Shown here: positions 1-5,541 of the stretch, piece after piece
Layout of the letters: every line of letters begins with the position of its first letter
Numbering within the stretch: position 1 is the first letter of the stretch
From: Flavipsychrobacter stenotrophus
GTDB lineage: Bacteria; Bacteroidota; Bacteroidia; Chitinophagales; Chitinophagaceae
Assembly: GCA_947372365.1 (NCBI GenBank)
Contig: CANBTK010000140.1
Coordinates: 1 to 5,955 of the forward strand
Reading direction: 5' to 3'
DNA: 5,955 nt
Program-made: the position numbers and the translations under genes
The notes under the pieces: model-generated
Databases searched by the model: none
Told to the model about the DNA's origin: nothing
Seen by the model: the letters and a program-made list of their open reading frames with translations, nothing else

Positions 1-2
1 TA

Positions 3-96
3 CTTTATACTAAATACAGCTTTCGACTTTATACTAAAGACTTACGACTTTCTACTATAAAACAGCTTACGACTTACGACTTACGACTTACGACTT
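3..96. repeat. Degenerate heptanucleotide array upstream of fabH, core (CTTACGA)x4
   Basis: Four perfect head-to-tail CTTACGA copies occupy 66-93, with a partial CTT at 94-96. Upstream the same 7-base register continues in diverged form: CTTTATA (3), CTAAATA (10), CTTTCGA (20), CTTTATA (27), CTAAAGA (34), CTTACGA (41), CTTTCTA (48) and CTATAAA (55). Two short interruptions, CAG at 17-19 and ACAG at 62-65, together make 7 bases. A longer direct repeat, ACTTTATACTAAA, occurs at 2-14 and 26-38. The array reaches the window edge, so its true length is unknown. It looks like a slipped-strand microsatellite, older at the 5' end and recently expanded at the 3' end. It ends 7 bases before the predicted fabH -7 box. 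Confidence 0.9.
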
Positions 97-103
97 TTTA
101 AAC

Positions 104-111
104 TACTTTTG
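104..111 (+). promoter_or_regulatory. Predicted fabH promoter, -7 box TACTTTTG
   Basis: TACTTTTG is an exact match to the Bacteroidota -7 consensus TAnnTTTG and ends 19 bases before the fabH ATG. No TTTG or TTG lies at the usual -33 distance. The nearest candidate is TTA at 81-83, inside the heptad array, with a 20-base spacer. The predicted leader is therefore very short, roughly 13-15 nt. The same 9-mer CTACTTTTG recurs before two other genes in this window, which strengthens the call. Confidence 0.6.
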
Positions 112-130
112 GGTTACTAAACTAATAAGA

Positions 131-1129
131 ATGCAAAAAATTCACGCTGCTATTACTGCTGTTGGTGGTTACGTTCCAGATTACGTATTGACAAATGCTG
201 AACTGGAAACAATGATGGATACTAATGATGAATGGATAACAAGCAGGACAGGTATTAAAGAAAGGCGCATATTAAAAGGGGAAGGCAAAGGCAGCAGCGA
301 CCTGGCAGTAGGCGCTGTACTAAATTTACTGGAAAAAAGGGGCTTGGCCCCTACCGATATAGAACTGGTTATCTGTGCTACAACAACGCCTGATATGCAG
401 TTCCCGGCTACGGCCAATGTAATTTGCGATAAAGTAGGCATGGTAAACGCCTGGGGTTACGACATTAATGCTGCATGCAGCGGTTTTATATATGCGTTAA
501 CAATTGGTTCCCAGTTTATTGAAACTGGCAGGCACAAAAAAGTGTTGGTTATAGGAGTTGACAAAATGAGTTCTATAATGAATTATGAAGACCGTGCCAC
601 ATCTATCATTTTTGGCGATGGCGCAGGTTGCGTTTTGCTGGAACCAAACGATGAAGGCAACGGGCTTATAGACTCTATACTGAAAACCGATGGCCGTGGC
701 AGGGTTTACCTGCACCAGAAAGCGGGAGGCTCGGTAAAGCCTGCAACCATTGAGACTGTAATGAATAAAGAGCATTATGTGTATCAGGAAGGCCAGGCGG
801 TATTCAAATTTGCCGTAAAAAACATGGCTGATGCCGCTGCCGAAATACTGGAAAGGAATAACCTGACTGCCGACGATGTAGCTTGGCTGGTTCCACACCA
901 GGCTAACAAACGCATTATTACTGCTACTGCCGAAAGGATGAACCTGCCTGCTGAAAAAGTAATGGTGAATATAGAACGCTTTGGCAACACAACCAATGGC
1001 ACACTGCCATTGTGCCTGTGGGAATGGGAAAGCAAACTGCACAAAGGCGACAACATTATACTGGCTGCATTTGGCGGTGGCTTTACATGGGGCTCTACTT
1101 ATATCAAGTGGGCATATGACACCAAGTAA
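131..1129 (+). CDS. fabH: Beta-ketoacyl-ACP synthase III (FabH)
   Basis: This 332-residue protein is the cytosolic condensing enzyme that starts type II fatty-acid synthesis, joining an acyl-CoA primer (acetyl- or branched-chain) to malonyl-ACP. The catalytic triad is visible: Cys116 in NAACSGF, His256 in VPHQANKR and Asn286 in FGNTTNG. Arg261, five residues after the histidine, matches the E. coli arginine implicated in ACP docking. Trp35 and Arg39 in DEWITSRTGI fit the CoA-binding site, and the FGGGFTWGS motif near residues 314-322 is typical of the C-terminus. Length is normal for the family (about 317-335). In many bacteria fabH follows plsX. Here it is preceded by at least 130 bases of repeat and promoter, and has its own terminator, so it is probably transcribed alone. 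The start is supported by the A-rich context and the promoter 19 bases upstream. Branched-chain primer preference would be usual for the phylum but cannot be read from the sequence. A close KAS III paralogue with another role is the main alternative. Confidence 0.95.
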   Translation: MQKIHAAITAVGGYVPDYVLTNAELETMMDTNDEWITSRTGIKERRILKGEGKGSSDLAVGAVLNLLEKRGLAPTDIELVICATTTPDMQFPATANVICDKVGMVNAWGYDINAACSGFIYALTIGSQFIETGRHKKVLVIGVDKMSSIMNYEDRATSIIFGDGAGCVLLEPNDEGNGLIDSILKTDGRGRVYLHQKAGGSVKPATIETVMNKEHYVYQEGQAVFKFAVKNMADAAAEILERNNLTADDVAWLVPHQANKRIITATAERMNLPAEKVMVNIERFGNTTNGTLPLCLWEWESKLHKGDNIILAAFGGGFTWGSTYIKWAYDTK

Positions 1130-1175
1130 TACCCAAGGTTCATTTTAGGGCAACATTAATTACTAATCATACATT

Positions 1176-1206
1176 AATAAAATTGTGCTACCTGGCACAT
1201 TTTATT
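1176..1206. terminator. Hairpin terminator after fabH
   Basis: The arm AATAAAATTGTGC (1176-1188) pairs with GCACATTTTATT (1195-1206) across a 6-base loop, with one bulged T. The inner five pairs (TGTGC/GCACA) form the stable part. The A-rich left arm and T-rich right arm suit intrinsic termination in both directions. It lies 46 bases past the fabH stop. The stem is modest, so efficiency is uncertain. Confidence 0.65.
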
Positions 1207-1279
1207 GTAAAATTCAGTTTTATTGCTGCCCACAACATAAAATTATTGGTTTAAGCTTTATTTTTGAGTAAACTTTTAA

Positions 1280-1287
1280 TACTTTAG
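1280..1287 (+). promoter_or_regulatory. Candidate promoter of the EGF-domain gene, TACTTTAG
   Basis: TACTTTAG differs from TAnnTTTG at one base and ends 18 bases before the ATG at 1306, the same placement as the clearer promoters in this window. A perfect TATTTTTG also occurs at 1259-1266, but leaves a 39-base leader and has no -33 element at the right distance (TTG at 1246-1248 is only 10 bases away). Either could be used. Confidence 0.4.
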
Positions 1288-1305
1288 CCGTTTCAAATAC
1301 TATTT

Positions 1306-1806
1306 ATGAAAGCATTGCGCAACATATTGGTTACTGCGTTACTTACACTGGGCCTATATTCCACTATTACATATATTGCGTGCAACAAAGACCGTTGCCA
1401 TAATGTAGCCTGCCTTAACGGCGGTGTTTGTGACGATGGCAGCTGCACTTGCCCATCAGGCATAGAAGGCAACCGTTGCCAGACAGCAAGCAGGGATAAA
1501 TTTATTGGCACATACAATGGCTCTGACAGTTGCAGCGTGGTCGGTTACCGCCAGTACCATATCAGGTTCCTGAAACCACCATCCGGCAGCCTTACCCAGA
1601 TTACTATGAAGGGTTTACTGGGCACTGAAGGCGATAGCGCACTATGCACTATGCAGTCAGCCGACTCATTCATTTTCAATGGTAACAACAACGCAACATC
1701 TTATAGGGGTTCTGGCATTATCAGGCACGATTCATTGCGCATGATTTACCACGTATTGTCCGATACTACCAACTTCGATTGCAAATATTCAGGCATCCGG
1801 TATTAA
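1306..1806 (+). CDS. Secreted protein with an EGF-like module, probable lipoprotein
   Basis: This 166-residue protein has a hydrophobic export signal (about residues 4-25) ending at Cys26. The sequence before Cys26 is TYIA, with Tyr at -3 where a lipobox normally has Leu, so lipid attachment is plausible but not certain. Residues 31-58 form an EGF-like module with six cysteines at 31, 36, 42, 47, 49 and 58, including LNGGVC and the closing CTCPSGIEGNRC. The remainder (about 65-166) starts with FIGTYNGSDSC and alternates polar and hydrophobic residues as a small beta-rich domain would. It holds three more cysteines (76, 114, 159), an odd number, leaving one unpaired within the domain unless it reacts elsewhere. 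I do not recognise this C-terminal domain. The protein should sit in the periplasm or on the outer membrane. Adhesion or protein binding is a guess from the EGF module. The gene has its own terminator and no operon partner. Confidence 0.8.
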   Translation: MKALRNILVTALLTLGLYSTITYIACNKDRCHNVACLNGGVCDDGSCTCPSGIEGNRCQTASRDKFIGTYNGSDSCSVVGYRQYHIRFLKPPSGSLTQITMKGLLGTEGDSALCTMQSADSFIFNGNNNATSYRGSGIIRHDSLRMIYHVLSDTTNFDCKYSGIRY

Positions 1807-1825
1807 TCAGAAATCATATTTAAGG

Positions 1826-1855
1826 AAAGGGTGTTGTAACAAACGCCCTTTTTTT
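1826..1855 (+). terminator. Intrinsic terminator after the EGF-domain gene
   Basis: AAAGGGTGTTG (1826-1836) pairs with CAAACGCCCTTT (1840-1851) around a TAA loop, with one G-U pair and one bulged A. The T run extends from 1849 to 1855. It starts 20 bases after the stop codon. This is a textbook intrinsic terminator. Confidence 0.9.
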
Positions 1856-2045
1856 ATGCGCTGCCGTGTGCTGTTGCCCCGCGTGTAGCAATGTAAAATG
1901 TTATAGTTATCTTAAAAACGCATACCTACCCAAGCAAACAGTACCGAACAACGTCTACTAGTTTAAGTTTGTAGCGTATTGTGCATTTTGGCGTATCGGG
2001 TGGCAGGCGGCATGGGACGCTTGCTATCTTATCAACATAAATACC
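1856..2045. other. Intergenic spacer, no gene seen
   Basis: No credible coding region lies here; the longest start-to-stop frame I noticed at its 5' end is 10 codons. The spacer contains GTGGCAGGCGGCATGGG (2000-2016) and TTTGGCGTA (1987-1995). Both have close counterparts in the spacer before dnaK, in the opposite order. The 3' end leads into the promoter of the next gene. Confidence 0.6.
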
Positions 2046-2053
2046 TACTTTTG
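2021..2053 (+). promoter_or_regulatory. Predicted promoter of the DUF4249-like gene, TTG-N22-TACTTTTG
   Basis: The -7 box TACTTTTG (2046-2053) matches TAnnTTTG exactly. A TTG at 2021-2023 lies 22 bases upstream, within the range reported for Bacteroidota promoters. The -7 box ends 19 bases before the ATG at 2073, the same distance as at fabH, giving a very short leader. Confidence 0.65.
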
Positions 2054-2072
2054 TCAGCCTTTATATTTAAAA

Positions 2073-3185
2073 ATGTTCATGAAAAAAATAATTTTCCCTT
2101 TACTGGCACTATTAGCACTTAGCGTATTGCCTGCCTGTTCCGAAAAATTTAAAGTTGCCGCCCCTTATAAAAATATTGCAGTTATCTACGGCCTGCTGGA
2201 CCAGTCCGATACTGCACATTACATCCGTATCCAGAAAGCATTCCTCGATGACAATAAGAGCGCAATTTCTATGTCAAAAGAGCCTGATTCCAGTTTCTAT
2301 TCCAACATTAGCGTTGTTATGAAAAGGGTAGACATGTATTCTCATAAAGTGCGGGACATAGTTCAACTGAACAGGGTTGACCTGGGGCAGGAAGGCTACC
2401 CTAAAGATTCCGGCTTATTCTTCAACACGCCTAACTATGCATATAAATTTAAAGGCTACCTGGATTCTACCTTAATTTACCGCCTGGTTGTTACCAATAC
2501 CTCTAACGGCGAAGTTGACTCAGCCGAAGCCCCGATAATAGCTGACAGGCCGGGTTCTACAAGCGCTGGTTTTTATGTGTACCTGCTTGATGATACTACG
2601 GTAAACCATGGCAAAATCAGTTTTTCAAGTTCTAACCAGTACGCAACTGTAAATACCCTTTTTGGCATGTACTACCCTCCTTATAACTTCTTGTTCCAGG
2701 GGTACACAAGCCCTGTAGGTATTATACAAGGCTACCTGAGGTTTAACTGGGTTGATTCCAACACGACCGACGGCTCTTTAACGCCACACCATTATGATAT
2801 GGACCTGGGCTATACAGGCATCTTTTCCGATGTGAATTTTGGTTACAAGCCCAAGAACGTCGATTTGATAAATGCCCTGAATAATGGCATGGGCACCGCC
2901 CCTGCTTACATAGTAAGGTTGTTAAACCGCTGCGACCTTACTTTTTACCTGGGCACCTACGACTTTAACACCTATATACAGGTGCAACAATTGCAGGGCA
3001 TTGGGTTAACCGGCAACGAAATACAGCCTAACTATACCAACGTTAAAGGAGGGGCAGCTGTAGGCTTATTTACTTCCCGAGGCAAGCGCACCGGCAAAAT
3101 AACCATTGACGGGGCCACAATAGGCTTCCTGGTGGGTACACCGCTTTTAGCTGGCGCAAGAATAAGGGGCACTTATTACCATTGA
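2073..3185 (+). CDS. DUF4249-like lipoprotein
   Basis: This 370-residue protein has a clear lipoprotein signal: MKK, a hydrophobic run (about 6-19), then LPAC with the acylated Cys at residue 22. Mature serine and glutamate follow, fitting outer-membrane or surface display. Three features resemble DUF4249-type Bacteroidota lipoproteins as I know them: the early block NIAVIYGLLDQSDTAHYIRI (34-53), the central DSTLIYRLVVTNTSNGEVDS (131-150), and the late YTNVKGGAAVGLFTSRG (321-337). The body appears beta-rich, with many Tyr, Asn, Asp and Thr residues and a single cysteine (287) after the lipidated one. The family has no established biochemical role that I know of. Members often occur near TonB-dependent receptors, but none is seen here and the gene stands alone. 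An in-frame ATG two codons later (2079) would give MKK directly and fits the signal equally well. The family name is from recall, not a profile search, and is less certain than the lipoprotein call. Confidence 0.75.
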   Translation: MFMKKIIFPLLALLALSVLPACSEKFKVAAPYKNIAVIYGLLDQSDTAHYIRIQKAFLDDNKSAISMSKEPDSSFYSNISVVMKRVDMYSHKVRDIVQLNRVDLGQEGYPKDSGLFFNTPNYAYKFKGYLDSTLIYRLVVTNTSNGEVDSAEAPIIADRPGSTSAGFYVYLLDDTTVNHGKISFSSSNQYATVNTLFGMYYPPYNFLFQGYTSPVGIIQGYLRFNWVDSNTTDGSLTPHHYDMDLGYTGIFSDVNFGYKPKNVDLINALNNGMGTAPAYIVRLLNRCDLTFYLGTYDFNTYIQVQQLQGIGLTGNEIQPNYTNVKGGAAVGLFTSRGKRTGKITIDGATIGFLVGTPLLAGARIRGTYYH

Positions 3186-3208
3186 TAATCGCAGCCATTT
3201 ATAGTTCT

Positions 3209-3238
3209 ATCCCTCGCAGCCATGCGGGGGATTTTTTT
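3209..3238 (+). terminator. Strong intrinsic terminator after the DUF4249-like gene
   Basis: ATCCCTCGCA (3209-3218) pairs with TGCGGGGGAT (3223-3232) across a GCCA loop. That gives ten continuous pairs with one G-U, followed by a T run to 3238. The hairpin starts 24 bases after the stop codon. CGCAGCCAT from its stem and loop also occurs at 3190-3198. Confidence 0.93.
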
Positions 3239-3355
3239 GCCCATGTGGCAGGCATGGGCTGGGCAGCACTGCCAAAGCATAGAGCAAACCGTTTGGCGTA
3301 GCTACTGCCTAATAGTACCAAAAACAGGCAGGGCGGCACTGATATTGGCACTGAT
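3239..3355. repeat. GC-rich spacer with two hairpins, a palindrome and a direct repeat
   Basis: Immediately after the terminator come a perfect 7-bp inverted repeat, GCCCATG (3239-3245) with CATGGGC (3253-3259), and GGCAGCACTGCC (3262-3273), a near-perfect short inverted repeat. GTAGCTAC (3298-3305) is a perfect palindrome, and GGCACTGAT is repeated directly at 3335-3343 and 3347-3355. The stretch is visibly richer in G and C than the spacers around it. It shares GTGGCAGGC and TTTGGCGTA with the spacer at 1987-2016. It may be a remnant of a dispersed intergenic repeat. No gene is supported. Confidence 0.6.
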
Positions 3356-3365
3356 TCTGCCATTA

Positions 3366-3396
3366 TTTCAGTAAAAACGGTGTGGCATTAAGATTG
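3366..3396 (+). promoter_or_regulatory. Candidate dnaK promoter, TTTC-N19-TAAGATTG
   Basis: TAAGATTG (3389-3396) differs from TAnnTTTG at one base and has TTTC (3366-3369) 19 bases upstream, one base off TTTG. It would give an A-rich leader of about 50 nt before the dnaK ATG. I see no CIRCE element (TTAGCACTC-N9-GAGTGCTAA) and no sigma-32-like promoter, so HrcA control is not supported by this sequence. Confidence 0.35.
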
Positions 3397-3453
3397 ATGT
3401 TGATTATGAAAACGCGAAAAACAAACAACAAATAAATAAAATAAGAAAATATT

Positions 3454-5355
3454 ATGGCAAAAATTATCGGAATTGACTTAGGTACTACCAACTCGTGCGT
3501 ATCCGTAATGGAAGGCAACGAACCAGTGGTAATTGCAAACGATGAAGGGCGTAGGACGACCCCATCGGTGGTTGCATTTTTAAAAAATGGCGAACGTAAA
3601 GTAGGCGACCCTGCTAAGCGCCAGGCTATTACTAACCCAACACAAACTATCCAGTCCATTAAGCGTTTCATGGGCCGCCGTTTTGACGAGGTTACAAATG
3701 AAATTTCGCATTTCAATTATAAGCTGACAAAGGGCGACAACAACACTCCGCGTGTGGATATTGACGGCCGCCTTTATACGCCACAGGAAATATCAGCAAT
3801 GATCCTTCAGAAAATGAAGAAAACTGCTGAAGACTTCTTAGGCCATGAGGTTAAAGAAGCGGTAATTACTGTACCAGCTTATTTTAACGACGCTCAGCGC
3901 CAGGCTACTAAAGAAGCAGGCGAAATAGCTGGCTTAACTGTACGCCGTATCATTAACGAGCCTACTGCAGCTGCACTGGCTTACGGCCTTGACAAACAGC
4001 ACAAAGACAGCAAGATTGCCGTGTTTGACCTTGGTGGTGGTACTTTCGACGTATCAGTACTGGAATTAGGCGATGGCATCTTTGAAGTAAAATCAACTAA
4101 TGGTGATACCCACCTTGGCGGCGATGACTTTGATAAAGTAATCATGGACTGGCTTTCAGAAGAATTCAAGAAAGACGAAGCAGTTGATTTACGCAAAGAC
4201 CCAATGGCATGGCAGAGGCTGAAAGAAGCTTCAGAAAAAGCTAAGGTTGAATTATCATCTTCACAGGAAACCGAAATCAACCTGCCTTACATTACTGCAG
4301 TTGATGGCGCACCTAAGCACCTTGTACGCAAGCTGAGCAGGGCAAAATTCGAGCAACTGGCTGACAGCCTTATTGAACGTACCCTGGAGCCTTGCCGCAA
4401 AGCGCTTAAAGACGCAGGCTTAAACACCAGCGATATTGACGAAGTTATATTAGTAGGCGGTTCTACCCGTATACCTAAAGTACAGGAAATAGTAGAAAAG
4501 TTCTTTGGCAAAAAACCACACAAGGGCGTAAACCCTGACGAAGTGGTAGCAGTAGGCGCAGCTATACAAGGCGGCGTACTTACCGGCGAAGTAAAAGACG
4601 TGTTGCTGCTTGACGTTACCCCACTTTCACTGGGTATCGAAACCAACGGCCGTATTATGACCCGCCTCATTGAGTCAAACACTACTATCCCTACTAAAAA
4701 GAGCGAAGTATTCTCTACTGCTACTGACAACCAGCCAAGTGTTGAAATCAACGTTTTGCAGGGCGAGCGCCCAATGGCTGACCAGAACAAGAGCCTGGGC
4801 CGCTTTATATTAGATGGCATTCCGCCAGCAATGCGTGGCACGCCACAAGTTGAAGTAATATTTGACATTGATGCTAACGGCTTATTGAGCGTAACTGCAA
4901 AAGACAAAGGCACCGGCAAACAGCAGAACATTCGCATTGAAGCTGGCAGCGGCTTAAATAAGGAAGAAATTGAGCGCATGAAGAACGAGGCTAAAGCCAA
5001 CGAAGAAAGCGACAAGATATTACGCGAGAAAGTTGAAAAATTGAACAAAGCTGACGGCCTGATATTCAACACTGAAAAGCAACTGAAAGACTATGGCGAT
5101 AAATTACCAGAAGATAAAAAATCGGTAATTATAGCAGCTATGGACAAACTGAAAGCTGCACACCAGGCTGAAGATATGGACGGCATGGATACTGCTGAAG
5201 CAGAACTGAACAACGCATGGACTGCTGCAAGCGAAGAATTATACAAAGCTACGCAGGGCGGCGCCCCTAACGGCGGCCAGGGCGAACCACAGCACGCACA
5301 CGCAGGTGGCGATGATGGCGGTGTAGCAGATGCTGAGTATGAAGAAGTGAAGTAA
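3454..5355 (+). CDS. dnaK: Molecular chaperone DnaK (Hsp70)
   Basis: This 633-residue protein is the cytosolic ATP-driven Hsp70 that binds unfolded segments and cycles with DnaJ and GrpE. The ATPase domain (about 1-380) shows the phosphate-binding loop [10 protein letters not shown] (6-15), catalytic Lys70, [11 protein letters not shown] (168-178), [11 protein letters not shown] (192-202, with Thr197 at the usual autophosphorylation site), and the adenosine loop [14 protein letters not shown] (332-345). The linker DVLLLDVTP spans 382-390. The beta substrate-binding domain runs to about 500 and the helical lid to about 600. A Gly-rich disordered tail ends in DAEYEEVK, the usual bacterial C-terminus. 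Length is typical (about 630-640). No grpE or dnaJ flanks it; a separated dnaK is not unusual. The leader is A-rich with no Shine-Dalgarno, and a hairpin terminator follows, so it is probably monocistronic. The start is fixed by [10 protein letters not shown], the standard N-terminus. All catalytic motifs are intact. Confidence 0.99.
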   Translation: MAKIIGIDLGTTNSCVSVMEGNEPVVIANDEGRRTTPSVVAFLKNGERKVGDPAKRQAITNPTQTIQSIKRFMGRRFDEVTNEISHFNYKLTKGDNNTPRVDIDGRLYTPQEISAMILQKMKKTAEDFLGHEVKEAVITVPAYFNDAQRQATKEAGEIAGLTVRRIINEPTAAALAYGLDKQHKDSKIAVFDLGGGTFDVSVLELGDGIFEVKSTNGDTHLGGDDFDKVIMDWLSEEFKKDEAVDLRKDPMAWQRLKEASEKAKVELSSSQETEINLPYITAVDGAPKHLVRKLSRAKFEQLADSLIERTLEPCRKALKDAGLNTSDIDEVILVGGSTRIPKVQEIVEKFFGKKPHKGVNPDEVVAVGAAIQGGVLTGEVKDVLLLDVTPLSLGIETNGRIMTRLIESNTTIPTKKSEVFSTATDNQPSVEINVLQGERPMADQNKSLGRFILDGIPPAMRGTPQVEVIFDIDANGLLSVTAKDKGTGKQQNIRIEAGSGLNKEEIERMKNEAKANEESDKILREKVEKLNKADGLIFNTEKQLKDYGDKLPEDKKSVIIAAMDKLKAAHQAEDMDGMDTAEAELNNAWTAASEELYKATQGGAPNGGQGEPQHAHAGGDDGGVADAEYEEVK

Positions 5356-5373
5356 GTTCTACTCATAATAGTT

Positions 5374-5411
5374 AAAACAGGCTGTTCCATATGGGCAGCC
5401 TGTTTTGTTTT
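5374..5411 (+). terminator. Strong intrinsic terminator after dnaK
   Basis: AAAACAGGCTG (5374-5384) pairs perfectly with CAGCCTGTTTT (5396-5406), an 11-bp stem with an 11-base loop containing CCATATGG, followed by a T-rich tail. It begins 18 bases after the dnaK stop. The flanking A and T runs could also allow termination from the opposite strand. Confidence 0.93.
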
Positions 5412-5425
5412 GCCGTTTGGGTATT

Positions 5426-5441
5426 CTACGGATATCCGCAG
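5426..5441. promoter_or_regulatory. Palindrome CGGATATCCG, possible operator
   Basis: CGGATATCCG (5429-5438) is a perfect 10-base palindrome. Adding CTA on the left and CAG on the right extends the symmetry to 16 bases with one mismatched pair. It lies about 80 bases upstream of the -7 box of the next gene. A palindrome this short can arise by chance, and no regulator is identified. Confidence 0.25.
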
Positions 5442-5518
5442 CTATTTACTATCTGGCAGCATTCAGGCAGGCACCAACAAATATTTGCAATTTATTTCTT
5501 TAGGTAAAACCAGAATAC

Positions 5519-5526
5519 TACTTTTG
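5519..5526 (+). promoter_or_regulatory. Predicted promoter of the 3' partial gene, -7 box TACTTTTG
   Basis: TACTTTTG matches TAnnTTTG exactly and ends 15 bases before the ATG at 5542. The -33 region is weak: TTTC at 5495-5498 has a 20-base spacer, while the better TTTG at 5484-5487 is 31 bases away. The shared CTACTTTTG 9-mer supports the call. Confidence 0.6.
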
Positions 5527-5541
5527 CCAAAAATAACTACT

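Noticed and set aside
3..101. Reading frame open through the heptad array, possibly the end of an upstream gene.
   Set aside because: A 7-base repeat lacking stops in one frame stays open by composition. The encoded residues match nothing I recognise, and no start is visible.
497..1042. Antisense open frame of 181 codons within fabH.
   Set aside because: It is a shadow of the well-supported fabH frame, with no independent promoter or recognisable protein.
1856..1888. Ten-codon frame beginning right after the terminator T run.
   Set aside because: Too short, with no promoter and no conservation evidence.
1964..1971. TAAGTTTG, a perfect TAnnTTTG match upstream of the DUF4249-like gene.
   Set aside because: There is no TTG at the -33 distance, and a better-placed promoter lies at 2021-2053. 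An eight-base pattern with two free positions is expected by chance.
3335..3355. Direct repeat GGCACTGAT considered as a heat-shock operator or CIRCE half-site pair upstream of dnaK.
   Set aside because: CIRCE is an inverted repeat of TTAGCACTC. This is a direct repeat and lacks the consensus.
3243..3374. Open frame of 43 codons on the + strand with a hydrophobic C-terminal stretch (ALILALILPLF).
   Set aside because: It starts inside a hairpin 5 bases after a terminator T run, has no promoter or ribosome-binding signal, and overlaps repeat-like sequence. Probably chance.
4287..5072. Long antisense open frame (261 codons) within dnaK.
   Set aside because: The sense strand encodes an intact DnaK with all motifs. 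The antisense product is Ser- and Leu-rich and resembles nothing, typical of a codon-bias shadow.
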